A DNA stretch of 64,000 nt from Aquimarina sp. Aq78 (GCF_900299525.1 NZ_OMKA01000026.1:186001-250000); one strand, 5' to 3'. Counted from the first letter of the stretch, positions 1 through 9,513 are shown. Notes: generated by a model not told the origin, from the sequence alone. Program-made: numbers and translations.

Positions 1-1158
1 CTCTAATTCAATATCAGGCTGTATACCACCACCATCATATACCGTTCTTCCGTTTTTGGTTTTAAAGGCTTTAAAATCTTGTTCATTGATACGCACAGCA
101 TTATTGTTTTTATCACGATTCCAATAATCTAATGCCTGAATACATCTACCACTAGGAGTATAGTATCTAGAAATAGTAATTTTTAATTGAGTACCATAGG
201 TTAGTTTTTTTGGTCGCTGTACTAGTCCCTTACCAAAACTTCTGGCACCAATAACTATTCCTCTATCAAGATCCTGAATACCACCCGCAACAATTTCACT
301 TGCCGATGCACTTCTTCCATTTACTAATACTACCAAGGGAATCTGGATATCAACAGGTTCTCTTTTTGTAAAATATTCTTTATTATATTTTTTAACTACT
401 GATTTTGTGGTGGTAATTAACTCTCCTTTTGGTACAAAAATATTGGTAACATTTATAGCTTCACTTAATAAACCACCGGGGTTACCTCTTAAATCTAAAA
501 TCACTTTATTAGCACCTTTGGCTTTTAGGTCTTTTAAAGCATCGATAGTTTCACTAGAAGCTTTGTTATTAAATTTTGATAATACGATGTATCCAGTATT
601 ATCATCTAGCAATGTATGAAAAGGAACTGCATCTACTTCTATTTCTTCTCTTGTTAACACAGTTGTTCTGGTTACTCCTTGTCTTTTATAGGTAATATCA
701 ACTTTAGTTCCGCTGGCTCCTTTAAGAAGTTCTCCTGCATCATCTTTAAAATCAGAAACTTTTACATCTCCTATTTGAATAATTTCATCACCAGCTTTAA
801 GACCAGCTTTATCTGCAGGATAACCTTTATAAGGTTCTATAATAATGATTTTATCTTTTATTGTTTTTACAGAGGAACCAATACCTGTATATTCTCCTGC
901 ATTACGTATTTTTGAAGCTTCAACATCCTGCTCGTTCCAATATTTGGTATATGGATCCAAATCATCTAACATGGCTTTGATTGCCGTATCCATTAATTCT
1001 GCCGGATTCGTCTCATCTACATAGTTCATATTTAATTCTTTGAACATTGTAGTGAAAATTTCAATTTGCTTAGCGATTTCAAAAAAATCTGACTTAAAAC
1101 TCACAGTAGATAGTAAGATAATCACAGCGACTACTGGGTAGATAATTTTCTTCTTCAT
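1..1158 (-). CDS. CtpA-type S41 C-terminal processing protease (3' end cut by window)
   Basis: This is a periplasmic, membrane-anchored serine protease of the S41 (CtpA/Prc) family, which trims or degrades envelope proteins from their C termini. The 386 visible residues begin with a single hydrophobic signal anchor (about 5-20). A PDZ domain follows at about 85-165, with the typical GYPADKAGLKAGD stretch, and then the S41 catalytic core. The catalytic dyad is visible as Ser285 in GRSASASE and Lys310 in SFGKG, 25 residues apart as in Prc. The reading frame is still open at base 1, so the true C terminus lies outside the window. The gene lies 47 bases downstream of rnpA on the same strand and is probably co-transcribed with it. 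The family assignment is secure; the substrate is unknown. Confidence 0.93.
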   Translation of the reverse strand, partial: MKKKIIYPVVAVIILLSTVSFKSDFFEIAKQIEIFTTMFKELNMNYVDETNPAELMDTAIKAMLDDLDPYTKYWNEQDVEASKIRNAGEYTGIGSSVKTIKDKIIIIEPYKGYPADKAGLKAGDEIIQIGDVKVSDFKDDAGELLKGASGTKVDITYKRQGVTRTTVLTREEIEVDAVPFHTLLDDNTGYIVLSKFNNKASSETIDALKDLKAKGANKVILDLRGNPGGLLSEAINVTNIFVPKGELITTTKSVVKKYNKEYFTKREPVDIQIPLVVLVNGRSASASEIVAGGIQDLDRGIVIGARSFGKGLVQRPKKLTYGTQLKITISRYYTPSGRCIQALDYWNRDKNNNAVRINEQDFKAFKTKNGRTVYDGGGIQPDIELE

Positions 1159-1205
1159 TGATGTTTTCTTTTAAATATTGGAAACCAAGTAAACATATGA
1201 TGTTG

Positions 1206-1589
1206 TTATTTTGATTTTATTTCTTGTTCGACAAATTTTTGTAATATTCCTTTTATTTTAGATTCTATTAACGAATATTCAGGTATTTCTTTACCTGAAA
1301 ATAAAAACATAAAAGTGAATTGGTGAGTAGTGTTGGGCACAATATACTTATTTTTTCTATAACTTTCACGCATTAAACGTTTTATACAATTACGATCTAC
1401 TGCTTTTTTGAAATTGCGTTTACTAGCCGACACACCAGCCCTGATTTTAATATTCTCTTCAAAATTTGATTTTTTATACACTAACCTAACGGGGTATTTG
1501 GATATAGATTTTCCTTCAGAAAAAAGTAATTCTATTTCCGTTTTACTTTTTAACCTTTCTTTTTTATTAAAAGTAGCCTTCATTGGCAT
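1206..1589 (-). CDS. rnpA: Ribonuclease P protein component
   Basis: This small basic protein binds the RNase P RNA and helps remove 5' leaders from precursor tRNAs in the cytoplasm. It has 127 residues, a normal length for the family. The diagnostic RNR region is present near residues 57-75 (KRNFKKAVDRNCIKRLMRE), and the N terminus has the KERLKSKTEIELLFSEGKS pattern usual in Bacteroidota. A second in-frame ATG two codons downstream (base 1583) would give the more typical MKATF start and is an equally good choice. It is not next to rpmH or dnaA as in many bacteria; instead it precedes a ctpA-type protease. A strong terminator lies just upstream at 1626-1651, so rnpA should have its own promoter in the short space between the two. 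Confidence 0.95.
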   Translation of the reverse strand: MPMKATFNKKERLKSKTEIELLFSEGKSISKYPVRLVYKKSNFEENIKIRAGVSASKRNFKKAVDRNCIKRLMRESYRKNKYIVPNTTHQFTFMFLFSGKEIPEYSLIESKIKGILQKFVEQEIKSK

Positions 1590-1625
1590 TAAATGTAGTG
1601 ATTAGATTTCTTATATAAGTAATAA

Positions 1626-1651
1626 AAAAACCGGTTTTAGTACCGGTTTTT
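1626..1651 (-). terminator. Rho-independent terminator after the M1 peptidase gene
   Basis: A perfect 10-bp inverted repeat (AAAAACCGGT and ACCGGTTTTT) surrounds a 6-base loop. The arms are A/T-tailed on both sides, so it can work in either direction. It lies between the stop of the M1 peptidase gene (1694) and the start of rnpA (1589), and so separates the peptidase operon from rnpA-ctpA. Confidence 0.85.
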
Positions 1652-1693
1652 AATAAGACTTTAGTCTATATGGTCCACTCCTGTTAATAGCAA

Positions 1694-3523
1694 TTATTCT
1701 GAAAAGCTATTATTATTAGGGTTTATATCTGCCATAGTATTTGTAATGTCAATGCCAATAGCTTTTATTTCAGATTTTGGTCTAGAAAGATTTAATGAAT
1801 AAGTTGGGTTAGTCCAAGGCCAATCAGGCAGTATAGTCCTCTTCATTGATGGGATTGGGTTTTCCTTTTCATTACGCATTACTCTTAAAGGAATATAGAA
1901 TGATTCTATAGTACTGTCTTTATATTCTACATAAACATCAATAGGCATTGGCATTAATCCAATACGCTCTATAGTGACTTTGGTTGTGTTGTTGTCTTCT
2001 ACAACATCTTTAATCCCATAATCTATTGTATTTGTTGTTTGTGTCCAATCGGTTAAATACCAATCTAATTGTATTCCAGATACTTTTTCTGCTACCCTTT
2101 TAAAGTCATTAGGAGTAGGATGCTTAAATTTCCATTCATTAAAATATCTCTTAATCGTTTTTGCGAGATTATCTTTCCCAATAATATACCCTAATTGTGA
2201 AAGAAAAACAGCCCCTTTTGTATAGGCAGAGGCTCCATAAGCGGCATTATGCGAATAGCGATCTGCTTGAGTAGTCTGTGGTTGTTCTATACCAGAAGTA
2301 GCTAATTGGTAATATCCCTGATACATTCCTTTTAATGAATTAGGGTTATTTTGTTTCATTACATCATTCATAGCTAGAGTAGAAATATAGCTGGTAAATC
2401 CTTCATCCATCCACTCATGCTTAGACTCGTTGTTTGCCAGAATATGTTGAAACCATGAATGTGCCATTTCATGAGCTGTAACCCCAACAAGGCTACCAAA
2501 ATTTCTTTCTCCTGTGATTAGAGTAGACATAGCATACTCCATACCACCATCACCACCTTGTAATACAGAATATTGATCATATGGGTATTTCCCTATTTTT
2601 TCACTAAAATAATTTACTAGTTCTACAGTTTTTGGCTGTAGGTCTTTCCAGTTTTCTATAATTTCTTTCTTGTTTTTATACAAAAAATGAAGTGTAGGGC
2701 CATTAGGTACTTTTACAACATCATGTAAATATTCTGGATCTGCAACCCATGCAAAATCATGCACGTTTGGGGCTTTAAAATGCCAAGAAAGCTTTTTACC
2801 TTTTCTTGTCACTTTTGTACCGGGTTCTTCATATCCATATCCTATTTCCTGCGGGTTTTGTAAGTATCCTGTACCACCCAAAATATAATCTTTATCAATA
2901 TTTATGGTTACATCAAAATTACCCCATACTCCATGAAACTCTCTAGCGATATATGGATCAGCATGCCATCCTTCAAAATCATATTCTGCAAGTTTTGGAT
3001 ACCATTGTGTCATCGATAATGCGATACCTTCTTTGTTATTTCGTCCAGAACGTCGTATTTGTTTAGGTACCTGACCGTTAAACTTCATAGAAAAAGTAGC
3101 CTTTTCTCCTGGTGCAATAGGTTTATCTAATGACACTTCTAAAACAGTCCCGGCAGTTTCATATGTTAATGATTTTCCATTTTGTGATAAAGAAGAAATT
3201 TTTAAATATCCGATTTCTTCTGGGGTAAGTTTACTTATTCTGTTTCCAACCCGGGGATCTGGATCCGGCAGGTTACGAGAACGTATATCCATTTCACTTC
3301 CTGGTTGAAATGCATTAAAATATAGATGATAAAAGACCTGATTTAATGTATCCGGAGAATTGTTAGAATATATTAACTCCTGTGTCCCTTCATATTGAAA
3401 ATTTTCAACATTCATATTCACATTCATGGTGTAATCTACGTGTTGTTGCCAATACGAAGTATTGTTTTGTGCGATTGCACAAAAGATGCCAACAAAAAAA
3501 ACAAAAACAATCTTTTTAAACAT
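1694..3523 (-). CDS. M1 family zinc aminopeptidase, secreted
   Basis: This is an exported gluzincin aminopeptidase that removes N-terminal residues from peptides. From the ATG at 3523 it has 609 residues. A signal peptide (FKKIVFVFFVGIFCAIA) ends near residue 18. The exopeptidase motif is seen as GGMEYA at 326-331. The zinc site is HEMAH at 351-355, with the third ligand Glu374 in DEGF, giving the classic HExxH-18-E spacing. An upstream in-frame start at 3619 would add 32 residues with no export signal and overlap the S8 gene, so it was rejected. The chosen start lies 7 bases after the stop of the S8 subtilase gene, suggesting one operon with it and the MBL hydrolase. No C-terminal sorting tail is visible, so periplasmic or outer-membrane-associated location is likely. 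Confidence 0.92.
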   Translation of the reverse strand: MFKKIVFVFFVGIFCAIAQNNTSYWQQHVDYTMNVNMNVENFQYEGTQELIYSNNSPDTLNQVFYHLYFNAFQPGSEMDIRSRNLPDPDPRVGNRISKLTPEEIGYLKISSLSQNGKSLTYETAGTVLEVSLDKPIAPGEKATFSMKFNGQVPKQIRRSGRNNKEGIALSMTQWYPKLAEYDFEGWHADPYIAREFHGVWGNFDVTINIDKDYILGGTGYLQNPQEIGYGYEEPGTKVTRKGKKLSWHFKAPNVHDFAWVADPEYLHDVVKVPNGPTLHFLYKNKKEIIENWKDLQPKTVELVNYFSEKIGKYPYDQYSVLQGGDGGMEYAMSTLITGERNFGSLVGVTAHEMAHSWFQHILANNESKHEWMDEGFTSYISTLAMNDVMKQNNPNSLKGMYQGYYQLATSGIEQPQTTQADRYSHNAAYGASAYTKGAVFLSQLGYIIGKDNLAKTIKRYFNEWKFKHPTPNDFKRVAEKVSGIQLDWYLTDWTQTTNTIDYGIKDVVEDNNTTKVTIERIGLMPMPIDVYVEYKDSTIESFYIPLRVMRNEKENPIPSMKRTILPDWPWTNPTYSLNLSRPKSEIKAIGIDITNTMADINPNNNSFSE

Positions 3524-3530
3524 AATAAAA

Positions 3531-5210
3531 CTATTTAGACAATTTATCCGCCATAATAAGGGCGTTATATAGGTTAACCATTCTACCAGATTTAGACAAC
3601 CCAGAAAAACTTCCCACATTAGTTTGTTCTCCTCCGATAACTACCGAGGCTTTGGTGCTTAAACCACTATCCATAAGTATTTGTTTTACTTGTGGAGCCT
3701 TTAAACTAGGGTAATATGATCTAATTAAAGCAGCAACTCCTGCCACAGCTGGAGCAGCCATAGAGGTTCCTTGTAAATATTCATATGAATTATTAGGCGT
3801 AGTTGCCCATATTTTAACTCCTGGAGCAAAAGCATCAACATTACTTTTTCCGTAATTAGAAAAGTCAGCAACAAGATTAGCGCCGTATGCATAATTTAGG
3901 GCACCAATGGTAATAAAGTTATTAGCAACTTCAGAGCCATTATTCATTTGATCATTTGGATATACCGATTTTTTATCAAGGTCTGTTCCTTCGTTTCCTG
4001 CTGCATTTACGATTAATACATCTTTTGATGCGGCATAAGTAATAGCTTCTCTTACCCATTCTGGATGGGTGCTATAATACTTACCAAAACTAGTGTTAAT
4101 TACTTTAGCTCCATTATCTACAACATATCGTATTGCAAGTGCAATATCTTTGTCATATTCATCCCCATTAGGAACAGCTCTAACTGCCATTATTTTTACA
4201 TTTTGTGCCACTCCATTCATTCCTTTCCCGTTATTTCTCTCTGCAGCAATAATACCCGCAACATGAGTTCCGTGTTTTATACCTTCTTTTTTTGGATCAG
4301 GCCCCATAACATTATTATTCCCATATTTGACATCTGTAATATCATCTACATTGTCACCTACCACTGTTCTACCATCGAATTCTGGGTTTAAATTATAATT
4401 TAATTGATCTGTGAAATGATCTACCCCTTCTTTAATATTTTTTATAAAATCTGGCACAGTATCATCAGGGTCCATAAACCCAAACATTTGAGCCAGAAAA
4501 GCAACGTGTTGTTGCATTTCTTGGGTTTTTGCGTCAATTTTTAAAAGTTCTTGGCGAGAATAGTTTTCTTTTCCAATTGCTTCTACAACTGCTTTATGTG
4601 AAATTTTAGATTGCTGAAGAATTTGTTCGTATTGCCCTTTTTGTGCTGAATTTTCTTGATATTCTTTTTCAAATTCTGCTTTTGCTTCAATATACATTTG
4701 ATATTCTTTACGATCAGCCTGCGGTATTGAAGCTAAAGTTTTACCAGTATATTTAGGCTTAAGCTTTTTTATAATTCTTACATATTCTAGATTTTCATCT
4801 TCAGAATCTCCCAGAAAATTCCATCCATGAATGTCATCTACATAGCCATTATTATCGTCGTCTTTACCATTGCCTTTGATCTCTTTTGGATTGGTCCAGA
4901 TTACTCCATCAAGATCTTCATGTTCGATATCTACACCACTATCAATAACGCCAACAATAACGGTTTTACCTTTTTTATTTTTAATAAGAGTATTATATGC
5001 TTTGTTTACACTCATTCCTGGGATGGTATCAGAAACCAAATCAAGTGAATTCCAACCTTTTAATTGAGTATCGGTTAGATCCATATTTTTTAAAGGAGTA
5101 GTATCAATATTTCCTATGGGTGTAGAAACGATAGTTGGAGCACCACCACAGCTTACCAAAATCATAGATGAAGCAATAGCGGCAATAATTTTATTAGATG
5201 AGGGAATCAT
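3531..5210 (-). CDS. S8 subtilisin-family serine protease, lipoprotein
   Basis: This is an envelope subtilase with a lipoprotein signal (SMILVSCGG, lipid-accepting Cys21). The catalytic triad is complete: Asp90 in GVIDSGVD, His316 in GTHVAGI and Ser483 in GTSMAAP. The interval between Asp and His is about 225 residues, far longer than in ordinary subtilisins, because of a largely helical, charged insert (roughly residues 140-290, rich in K, E and Q). The start at 5210 was chosen over the upstream ATG at 5240: it puts the signal peptide at the N terminus and avoids overlap with the preceding gene. The same AAAAGATCAAATG context precedes the DUF3078 start at 34971. It sits 13 bases after the MBL gene and 7 bases before the M1 peptidase, so the three probably form an operon. 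The substrate is unknown. Confidence 0.92.
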   Translation of the reverse strand: MIPSSNKIIAAIASSMILVSCGGAPTIVSTPIGNIDTTPLKNMDLTDTQLKGWNSLDLVSDTIPGMSVNKAYNTLIKNKKGKTVIVGVIDSGVDIEHEDLDGVIWTNPKEIKGNGKDDDNNGYVDDIHGWNFLGDSEDENLEYVRIIKKLKPKYTGKTLASIPQADRKEYQMYIEAKAEFEKEYQENSAQKGQYEQILQQSKISHKAVVEAIGKENYSRQELLKIDAKTQEMQQHVAFLAQMFGFMDPDDTVPDFIKNIKEGVDHFTDQLNYNLNPEFDGRTVVGDNVDDITDVKYGNNNVMGPDPKKEGIKHGTHVAGIIAAERNNGKGMNGVAQNVKIMAVRAVPNGDEYDKDIALAIRYVVDNGAKVINTSFGKYYSTHPEWVREAITYAASKDVLIVNAAGNEGTDLDKKSVYPNDQMNNGSEVANNFITIGALNYAYGANLVADFSNYGKSNVDAFAPGVKIWATTPNNSYEYLQGTSMAAPAVAGVAALIRSYYPSLKAPQVKQILMDSGLSTKASVVIGGEQTNVGSFSGLSKSGRMVNLYNALIMADKLSK

Positions 5211-5223
5211 TTGATCTTTTATT

Positions 5224-6087
5224 TTAATTAAATATTTCATTACAAGTAAAAACTTCTTTAAGACGCACCCCTTTCTGGGTATGTTGTACTGTTATTATTT
5301 CATTATGGGCATCATGTTCCAGGAATAAATACCACCCGTTGGTAGCAGCGCTATCAAGAAACAGTTTTTTTTCATCCAAAGTCAACAAAGGTCTTGTATC
5401 ATAACCCATTACATATGGTAATGGTATATGACCAGCTGTAGGCAGAAGATCTGCCATAAATACGATAGTCTTACCCTTGTGTTCTATATGAGGAATCATT
5501 TGTTTTTCTGTATGTCCATTAACAAATAGTACGCCAAAACCTAATTCAGAACTTTTTTGAAACGCTGCATCTGCTGATCTGGAAATAAAATTTAATTGGC
5601 CACTTTCTTGTATCGGCACAATGTTTTCGCTTAAAAAAGAAGCTTTTTCCCGTTTATTAGGTGCAATAGCCCATTGCCAATGTTCTTCGTTACTCCATAT
5701 TCTGGCATTCTTAAAAGCCAATTCATATCCAGTACGGGTATCATTCCATTGCACCACGCCACCACAATGATCAAAGTGAAGATGAGTAATAAAAACATCA
5801 GTAATATCATCTCTGTGAAACCCCTTTTCTTTTAAAGAAGCGTCAAGACTATCACTACCCCAAAGTGAGTAATGGCTGAAAAATTTTTCAGATTGCTTGT
5901 CTCCCATTCCAGAGTCAATGAGAATTAACCTATCACCATCTTCAATCAGTAAACATCTTGATGCAATATCAATTAGGTTTTTTTCATCTGCAGGATTGGT
6001 TTTGTTCCATAAAACTTTAGGAACAACTCCAAACATAGCCCCTCCATCAAGTTTAAAATTTCCTGCTTTTATGGGATATAAATTCAT
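5224..6087 (-). CDS. Metallo-beta-lactamase-fold hydrolase
   Basis: A 287-residue cytoplasmic MBL-fold enzyme. The binuclear metal site is visible as THLHFDHCGG (His102, His104, Asp106, His107). A later His lies in VNGHTEKQ, and Asp lies in VFMADLL. The overall arrangement, with a substrate-lid N terminus and the two HxHxDH-type halves, resembles the N-acyl-homoserine lactonase/AttM-like branch, but the substrate cannot be read from sequence and other ester or lactone hydrolysis is equally possible. There is no signal peptide. It is the first recognised gene of the MBL-S8-M1 set. A 31-codon open frame (6110-6205) ends 22 bases upstream of its start. Confidence 0.85.
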   Translation of the reverse strand: MNLYPIKAGNFKLDGGAMFGVVPKVLWNKTNPADEKNLIDIASRCLLIEDGDRLILIDSGMGDKQSEKFFSHYSLWGSDSLDASLKEKGFHRDDITDVFITHLHFDHCGGVVQWNDTRTGYELAFKNARIWSNEEHWQWAIAPNKREKASFLSENIVPIQESGQLNFISRSADAAFQKSSELGFGVLFVNGHTEKQMIPHIEHKGKTIVFMADLLPTAGHIPLPYVMGYDTRPLLTLDEKKLFLDSAATNGWYLFLEHDAHNEIITVQHTQKGVRLKEVFTCNEIFN

Positions 6088-6109
6088 TTCTTTTTCTTTA
6101 AATTATATG

Positions 6110-6205
6110 TTATCTCAAAGGACTGATTGGTATATCCAAAGTACCAATTAATCTCTCTACCAAAACACTTGCTACATATTTTCTTTGTGTTTCATTCATT
6201 AGCAT
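6110..6205 (-). CDS. Possible small protein or leader peptide, 31 residues
   Basis: A short ATG-to-TAA frame ends 22 bases before the MBL hydrolase start, on the same strand. Its translation begins MLMNETQRKYVASV and ends DIPISPLR. It reads like ordinary protein, with a potential amphipathic helix and no runs of rare codons. I do not recognise it. It could be a genuine small gene, a translated leader, or chance. Support rests only on its position and composition. Confidence 0.3.
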   Translation of the reverse strand: MLMNETQRKYVASVLVERLIGTLDIPISPLR

Positions 6206-6255
6206 CTTTTCAAGAATAATTAAAAATCTTTGCAAAATAGAAAAAATGGAAGGGA

Positions 6256-8520
6256 TCAAGATTTAATTTTTGGACTTTTTAACAATATTTCATCATATTG
6301 TATATTTGAGATTACTTTTTCTAAGCGAGTTCCATAATTTAATAATGCTTTAATCTCCTTAATACTAGCTAAACGTTCTTTCCGCATTACAAGTAAAGAA
6401 TTGCCATTACATTCGATATGATAATATGGGTTACTCTCTAAAAACAGCACTAAATCATCAGTAAATAACACTCGAATTTTTTCTGGATTTTCCCCTAAAA
6501 GGAAGAATCGCTTAGAAAAATCGGGATGTCCATAAATTAAAATATCCTTAAAACCCGAAAACTTATATATAAACTCTAATAATCCTTCTTTATCTAGAGT
6601 GAATTTAGGAATTTCTTTTTCTAATTGTATAGTTAATATTGTAGTTCTAACTAATGTACGTGCTATAAATTCGCCTTCGGAAAATTCGGTATCAGAAATT
6701 CTAAAAATAGACCGGGGATCATAAATAGAGTTGTTTAGATAATTGATTTTTTTAGTTTTAAAAAACACAAAATCATGTAAACCAGAAATATCATTATCCT
6801 TTTTAGGGTCATATCGCCAGGAAAAGTCATTAGCAATATTCTGTAAATCTTTTTGTCTTTTGGTAAGATTCGATTTTGCTCCAAGTTTGATTTTTTTAGA
6901 AAAAGGAATCAAACTTCTTATTGCTAGAGGGTGTTCTGAAGAAGTACCATGAATATCAAGTCCTGTGATCTCAAAAGATCCTCCTTTTCTCTTAAAAGTT
7001 TCTTGATACCCCAATAGACTCTCCTGTACAGTATAGTCTACAAAGTCACAAAGAGAAAAATCGATAATAGCATCCTGATTCTCTGGAATTGTATCTAATT
7101 TTCTTTTTAATCGAGAATAATTAAGAAAGCTCGAAAAATTCTTTACACTAACAAAATAGGTGTCGTTGAAACCTTCTTTAAACATAAGCACATTAGGTTT
7201 AAAAAGATTTCTAACAAAAAACAGCACACTTTTATTAAGGATAAAATGTATAACAATCGTTGTCAGGATTCCGATAAGGATCCCTGTGATTAAGTTTGTT
7301 GTTATTGTTGCAATAATTGTGGCAAAGAAAATGATAAGTTGTTCTTTACCGATTTTGGCAACAATTTTTAAGTTTCTGGGAGCTGCCAGTTTATATCCTG
7401 TATATACCAAAATAGCTGCCAATGCTGTAAGCGGAATTCTTTTAAGTTGATCTTGAAATAAAACCACAAATAGTATTAAGAACACAGAGTGAAAGAAGTT
7501 AGAAGTCCTATTGGTACCACCATTATTAACATTTACAGAACTGCGGGCAATTACGGTAACTACATTAAGCCCTCCTAAAAAACCACTCACAATCGATGCA
7601 ACACCTAATGCAGTAAGGTCTTTGTTTATATTTGATCTTCTTTTTAAAGGGTCTAGTTTGTCTACAGCCTTAATACTTAATAGAGATTCGATACTAGAAA
7701 TTAAAGTTATTGCAATAACTACTCCTATAAATTTAAGATCAAGAATTAATGAAAAATCCGGAGTAGGGAAATTTGAAAAAATATCATCAGGTATTTGCAC
7801 TAATAAGGAGTCAGCTATAGGGTAAGGAGCACTAGAAAAGAACTCATAATAATAACTTAAACCTACAGCGATAAGAACGATCCACATGGGTGCTGGTACT
7901 AATTGAAAATACTTATTTCTGATTTTACCATAAAAAAACATAATCAATAAGCTCAAAACTCCAACCAATGCAGCAATAGCAATGGCGCTATATTCGGGCT
8001 TAAATAATAACGAAATACTATGGGGAATATTTGTTAACAAGGAAACGGTATCTCCTTTGATGCCAGTATTGGCAAGCATAACATGAAATTGTTTTGCAAA
8101 AATACTTATTCCTATTGCAGCAAGCATTCCTTGAATTGCCGAAGAAGGGAAAAAATCACTCAGAATCCCTAGTCGCAATTGTCCAATAATGATCATCAGT
8201 GCTCCAGAGCATATAATGGCTGCTAATGTAAAAATATAACCTTGATAAAGATCACCATTTGCAAGGGTTGTTATAGCACCTAGTAAAACGACTACCAATC
8301 CATTACCCGGACCTGTAATTGTAACTTTAGATCCTCCAAAAATGCTTACAATAATCCCCCCAACAACAGAAGCAATTACTCCTGAAATAGGAGGGGCTTC
8401 TGAAGCTAAAGCTAACCCTAACCCTAGCGGTAATGCGATTAGCGAGACCACAAAGCCCGAAAAAATGTTCTTAGGCAGTTGAGATAAAAAACCAGATGTA
8501 GTGTTGCTCGTCTTTCTCAT
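6256..8520 (-). CDS. SulP-family inorganic anion transporter with STAS domain
   Basis: A 754-residue secondary transporter of the SulP/SLC26 family, which moves sulfate, bicarbonate or related anions across the inner membrane. The N-terminal 420 residues or so hold the hydrophobic core with the family start (NIFSGFVVSLIALPLGLGLA) and the ITGPGNGLVVVLLG segment. A STAS domain follows at roughly 450-530 (AIIDFSLCDFVDYTVQESLLGY). A further 200 residues after STAS are not typical of short SulP proteins and have no obvious family; they may be regulatory. The start codon abuts the stop of the upstream universal stress protein gene (TAAATG), so the two are translationally coupled. Substrate is not determinable; pairing with a Usp and a nearby Na+/H+ antiporter would fit bicarbonate handling, as in BicA-like systems, but this is inference. 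Confidence 0.9.
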   Translation of the reverse strand: MRKTSNTTSGFLSQLPKNIFSGFVVSLIALPLGLGLALASEAPPISGVIASVVGGIIVSIFGGSKVTITGPGNGLVVVLLGAITTLANGDLYQGYIFTLAAIICSGALMIIIGQLRLGILSDFFPSSAIQGMLAAIGISIFAKQFHVMLANTGIKGDTVSLLTNIPHSISLLFKPEYSAIAIAALVGVLSLLIMFFYGKIRNKYFQLVPAPMWIVLIAVGLSYYYEFFSSAPYPIADSLLVQIPDDIFSNFPTPDFSLILDLKFIGVVIAITLISSIESLLSIKAVDKLDPLKRRSNINKDLTALGVASIVSGFLGGLNVVTVIARSSVNVNNGGTNRTSNFFHSVFLILFVVLFQDQLKRIPLTALAAILVYTGYKLAAPRNLKIVAKIGKEQLIIFFATIIATITTNLITGILIGILTTIVIHFILNKSVLFFVRNLFKPNVLMFKEGFNDTYFVSVKNFSSFLNYSRLKRKLDTIPENQDAIIDFSLCDFVDYTVQESLLGYQETFKRKGGSFEITGLDIHGTSSEHPLAIRSLIPFSKKIKLGAKSNLTKRQKDLQNIANDFSWRYDPKKDNDISGLHDFVFFKTKKINYLNNSIYDPRSIFRISDTEFSEGEFIARTLVRTTILTIQLEKEIPKFTLDKEGLLEFIYKFSGFKDILIYGHPDFSKRFFLLGENPEKIRVLFTDDLVLFLESNPYYHIECNGNSLLVMRKERLASIKEIKALLNYGTRLEKVISNIQYDEILLKSPKIKS

Positions 8521-9381
8521 TTATCTCATAATTAAAACATCTGTTGGTAATTCTGATAAAATATGCTCAAGATCATGAAGAAAAATACGATCTAAAAACG
8601 TAGTTCTTTGTGGAGCATTCATAATAAGAAGATCTGCCGCTACGACTTTTGCATAATGACCAATAGAATATCCTCTTTTTCCAAATATGGATTGTGTTTT
8701 TATTAAAATACCGGTTTTAAGATCTTCGGGAACATCATTTAAGATATGTTGTACTCTAAGATCTTCTTTTTTGGCTAATTGTTCTTTTATTAATGTGTCT
8801 TTAAGCAAAGATTGATCGTCTTCTACAATAACCTTAACCTCCTGACGAGAAATCTCTTCTACAATAGTGAGTTTTTGTGCACCAAGATTTTGTGCCACTT
8901 CGAATGAATCAAGAATTGTTTGTCTGGTTTTTTCATCTTTAAGACCATTTACCACAATATGATTACAGGGTCTTAAATCTTCTGATGGTTTTATTAACAA
9001 TAAAACAGAACAATGTGCATTTCTGGTAATTTTTCGTGCAATTGACCCAATATAAAATTTAAGAAAGTCTTCTCTGGGAATAGCACCAAGCATAATAAGA
9101 TCAGCTTTATTTTCTTTGGCGGTTTCAATAATTACTGTAACAGGATCCCCTTGTTTCCAAATAACATTTACTTTTTCATCATCATCATCAGAAAACCCTG
9201 AAATGAGCTCTTTTATATTGTCCTCTTTCTCTTTAGTTTTTTCGCCTACATGAACAATGATCATTTTAGAATCAAAAAAATCAACCATTCGCATGGCCTC
9301 AAAAATATTATTTTTTAAGTTAGGAGAAAAGGCTACCCCAATAAGGATAGTATTAAATTTATGATTAGGTAATTCGTTCAA
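8521..9381 (-). CDS. Tandem universal stress protein (UspA family)
   Basis: A 286-residue cytoplasmic protein with two UspA-like halves. The first half is clear: the N-terminal strand FNTILIGVAFS, then DLIMLGAIP and the nucleotide-loop region GSIARKITRNAHCSVLLL. The second half (about 145-286) is more diverged but ends with the matching pattern DLLIMNAPQ...HILSELPTDVLIMR. The start codon is TTG at 9381; no ATG lies upstream in frame, and starting later would delete the first core strand. The stop codon directly precedes the SulP ATG, so it probably modulates or is co-regulated with that transporter. Usp proteins bind ATP or other nucleotides and act in stress adaptation; a transporter-regulating role is inferred from position. 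Confidence 0.88.
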   Translation of the reverse strand: MNELPNHKFNTILIGVAFSPNLKNNIFEAMRMVDFFDSKMIIVHVGEKTKEKEDNIKELISGFSDDDDEKVNVIWKQGDPVTVIIETAKENKADLIMLGAIPREDFLKFYIGSIARKITRNAHCSVLLLIKPSEDLRPCNHIVVNGLKDEKTRQTILDSFEVAQNLGAQKLTIVEEISRQEVKVIVEDDQSLLKDTLIKEQLAKKEDLRVQHILNDVPEDLKTGILIKTQSIFGKRGYSIGHYAKVVAADLLIMNAPQRTTFLDRIFLHDLEHILSELPTDVLIMR

Positions 9382-9513
9382 AGATTTATTTTGTAATAAT
9401 TATAAGTGGCAAAATATAAACTTAATTTTTTAAAATCAGAAAATAGCACTTATTTCTGTTATTTTTAAAAAAATCCCGATCTTTCTCACATTAATCTGAT
9501 TTAAGAACAAAGC

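Noticed and set aside
3524..3619. N-terminal extension of the M1 peptidase
   Set aside because: It overlaps the S8 gene, has no signal and precedes a clear signal peptide at the downstream ATG.
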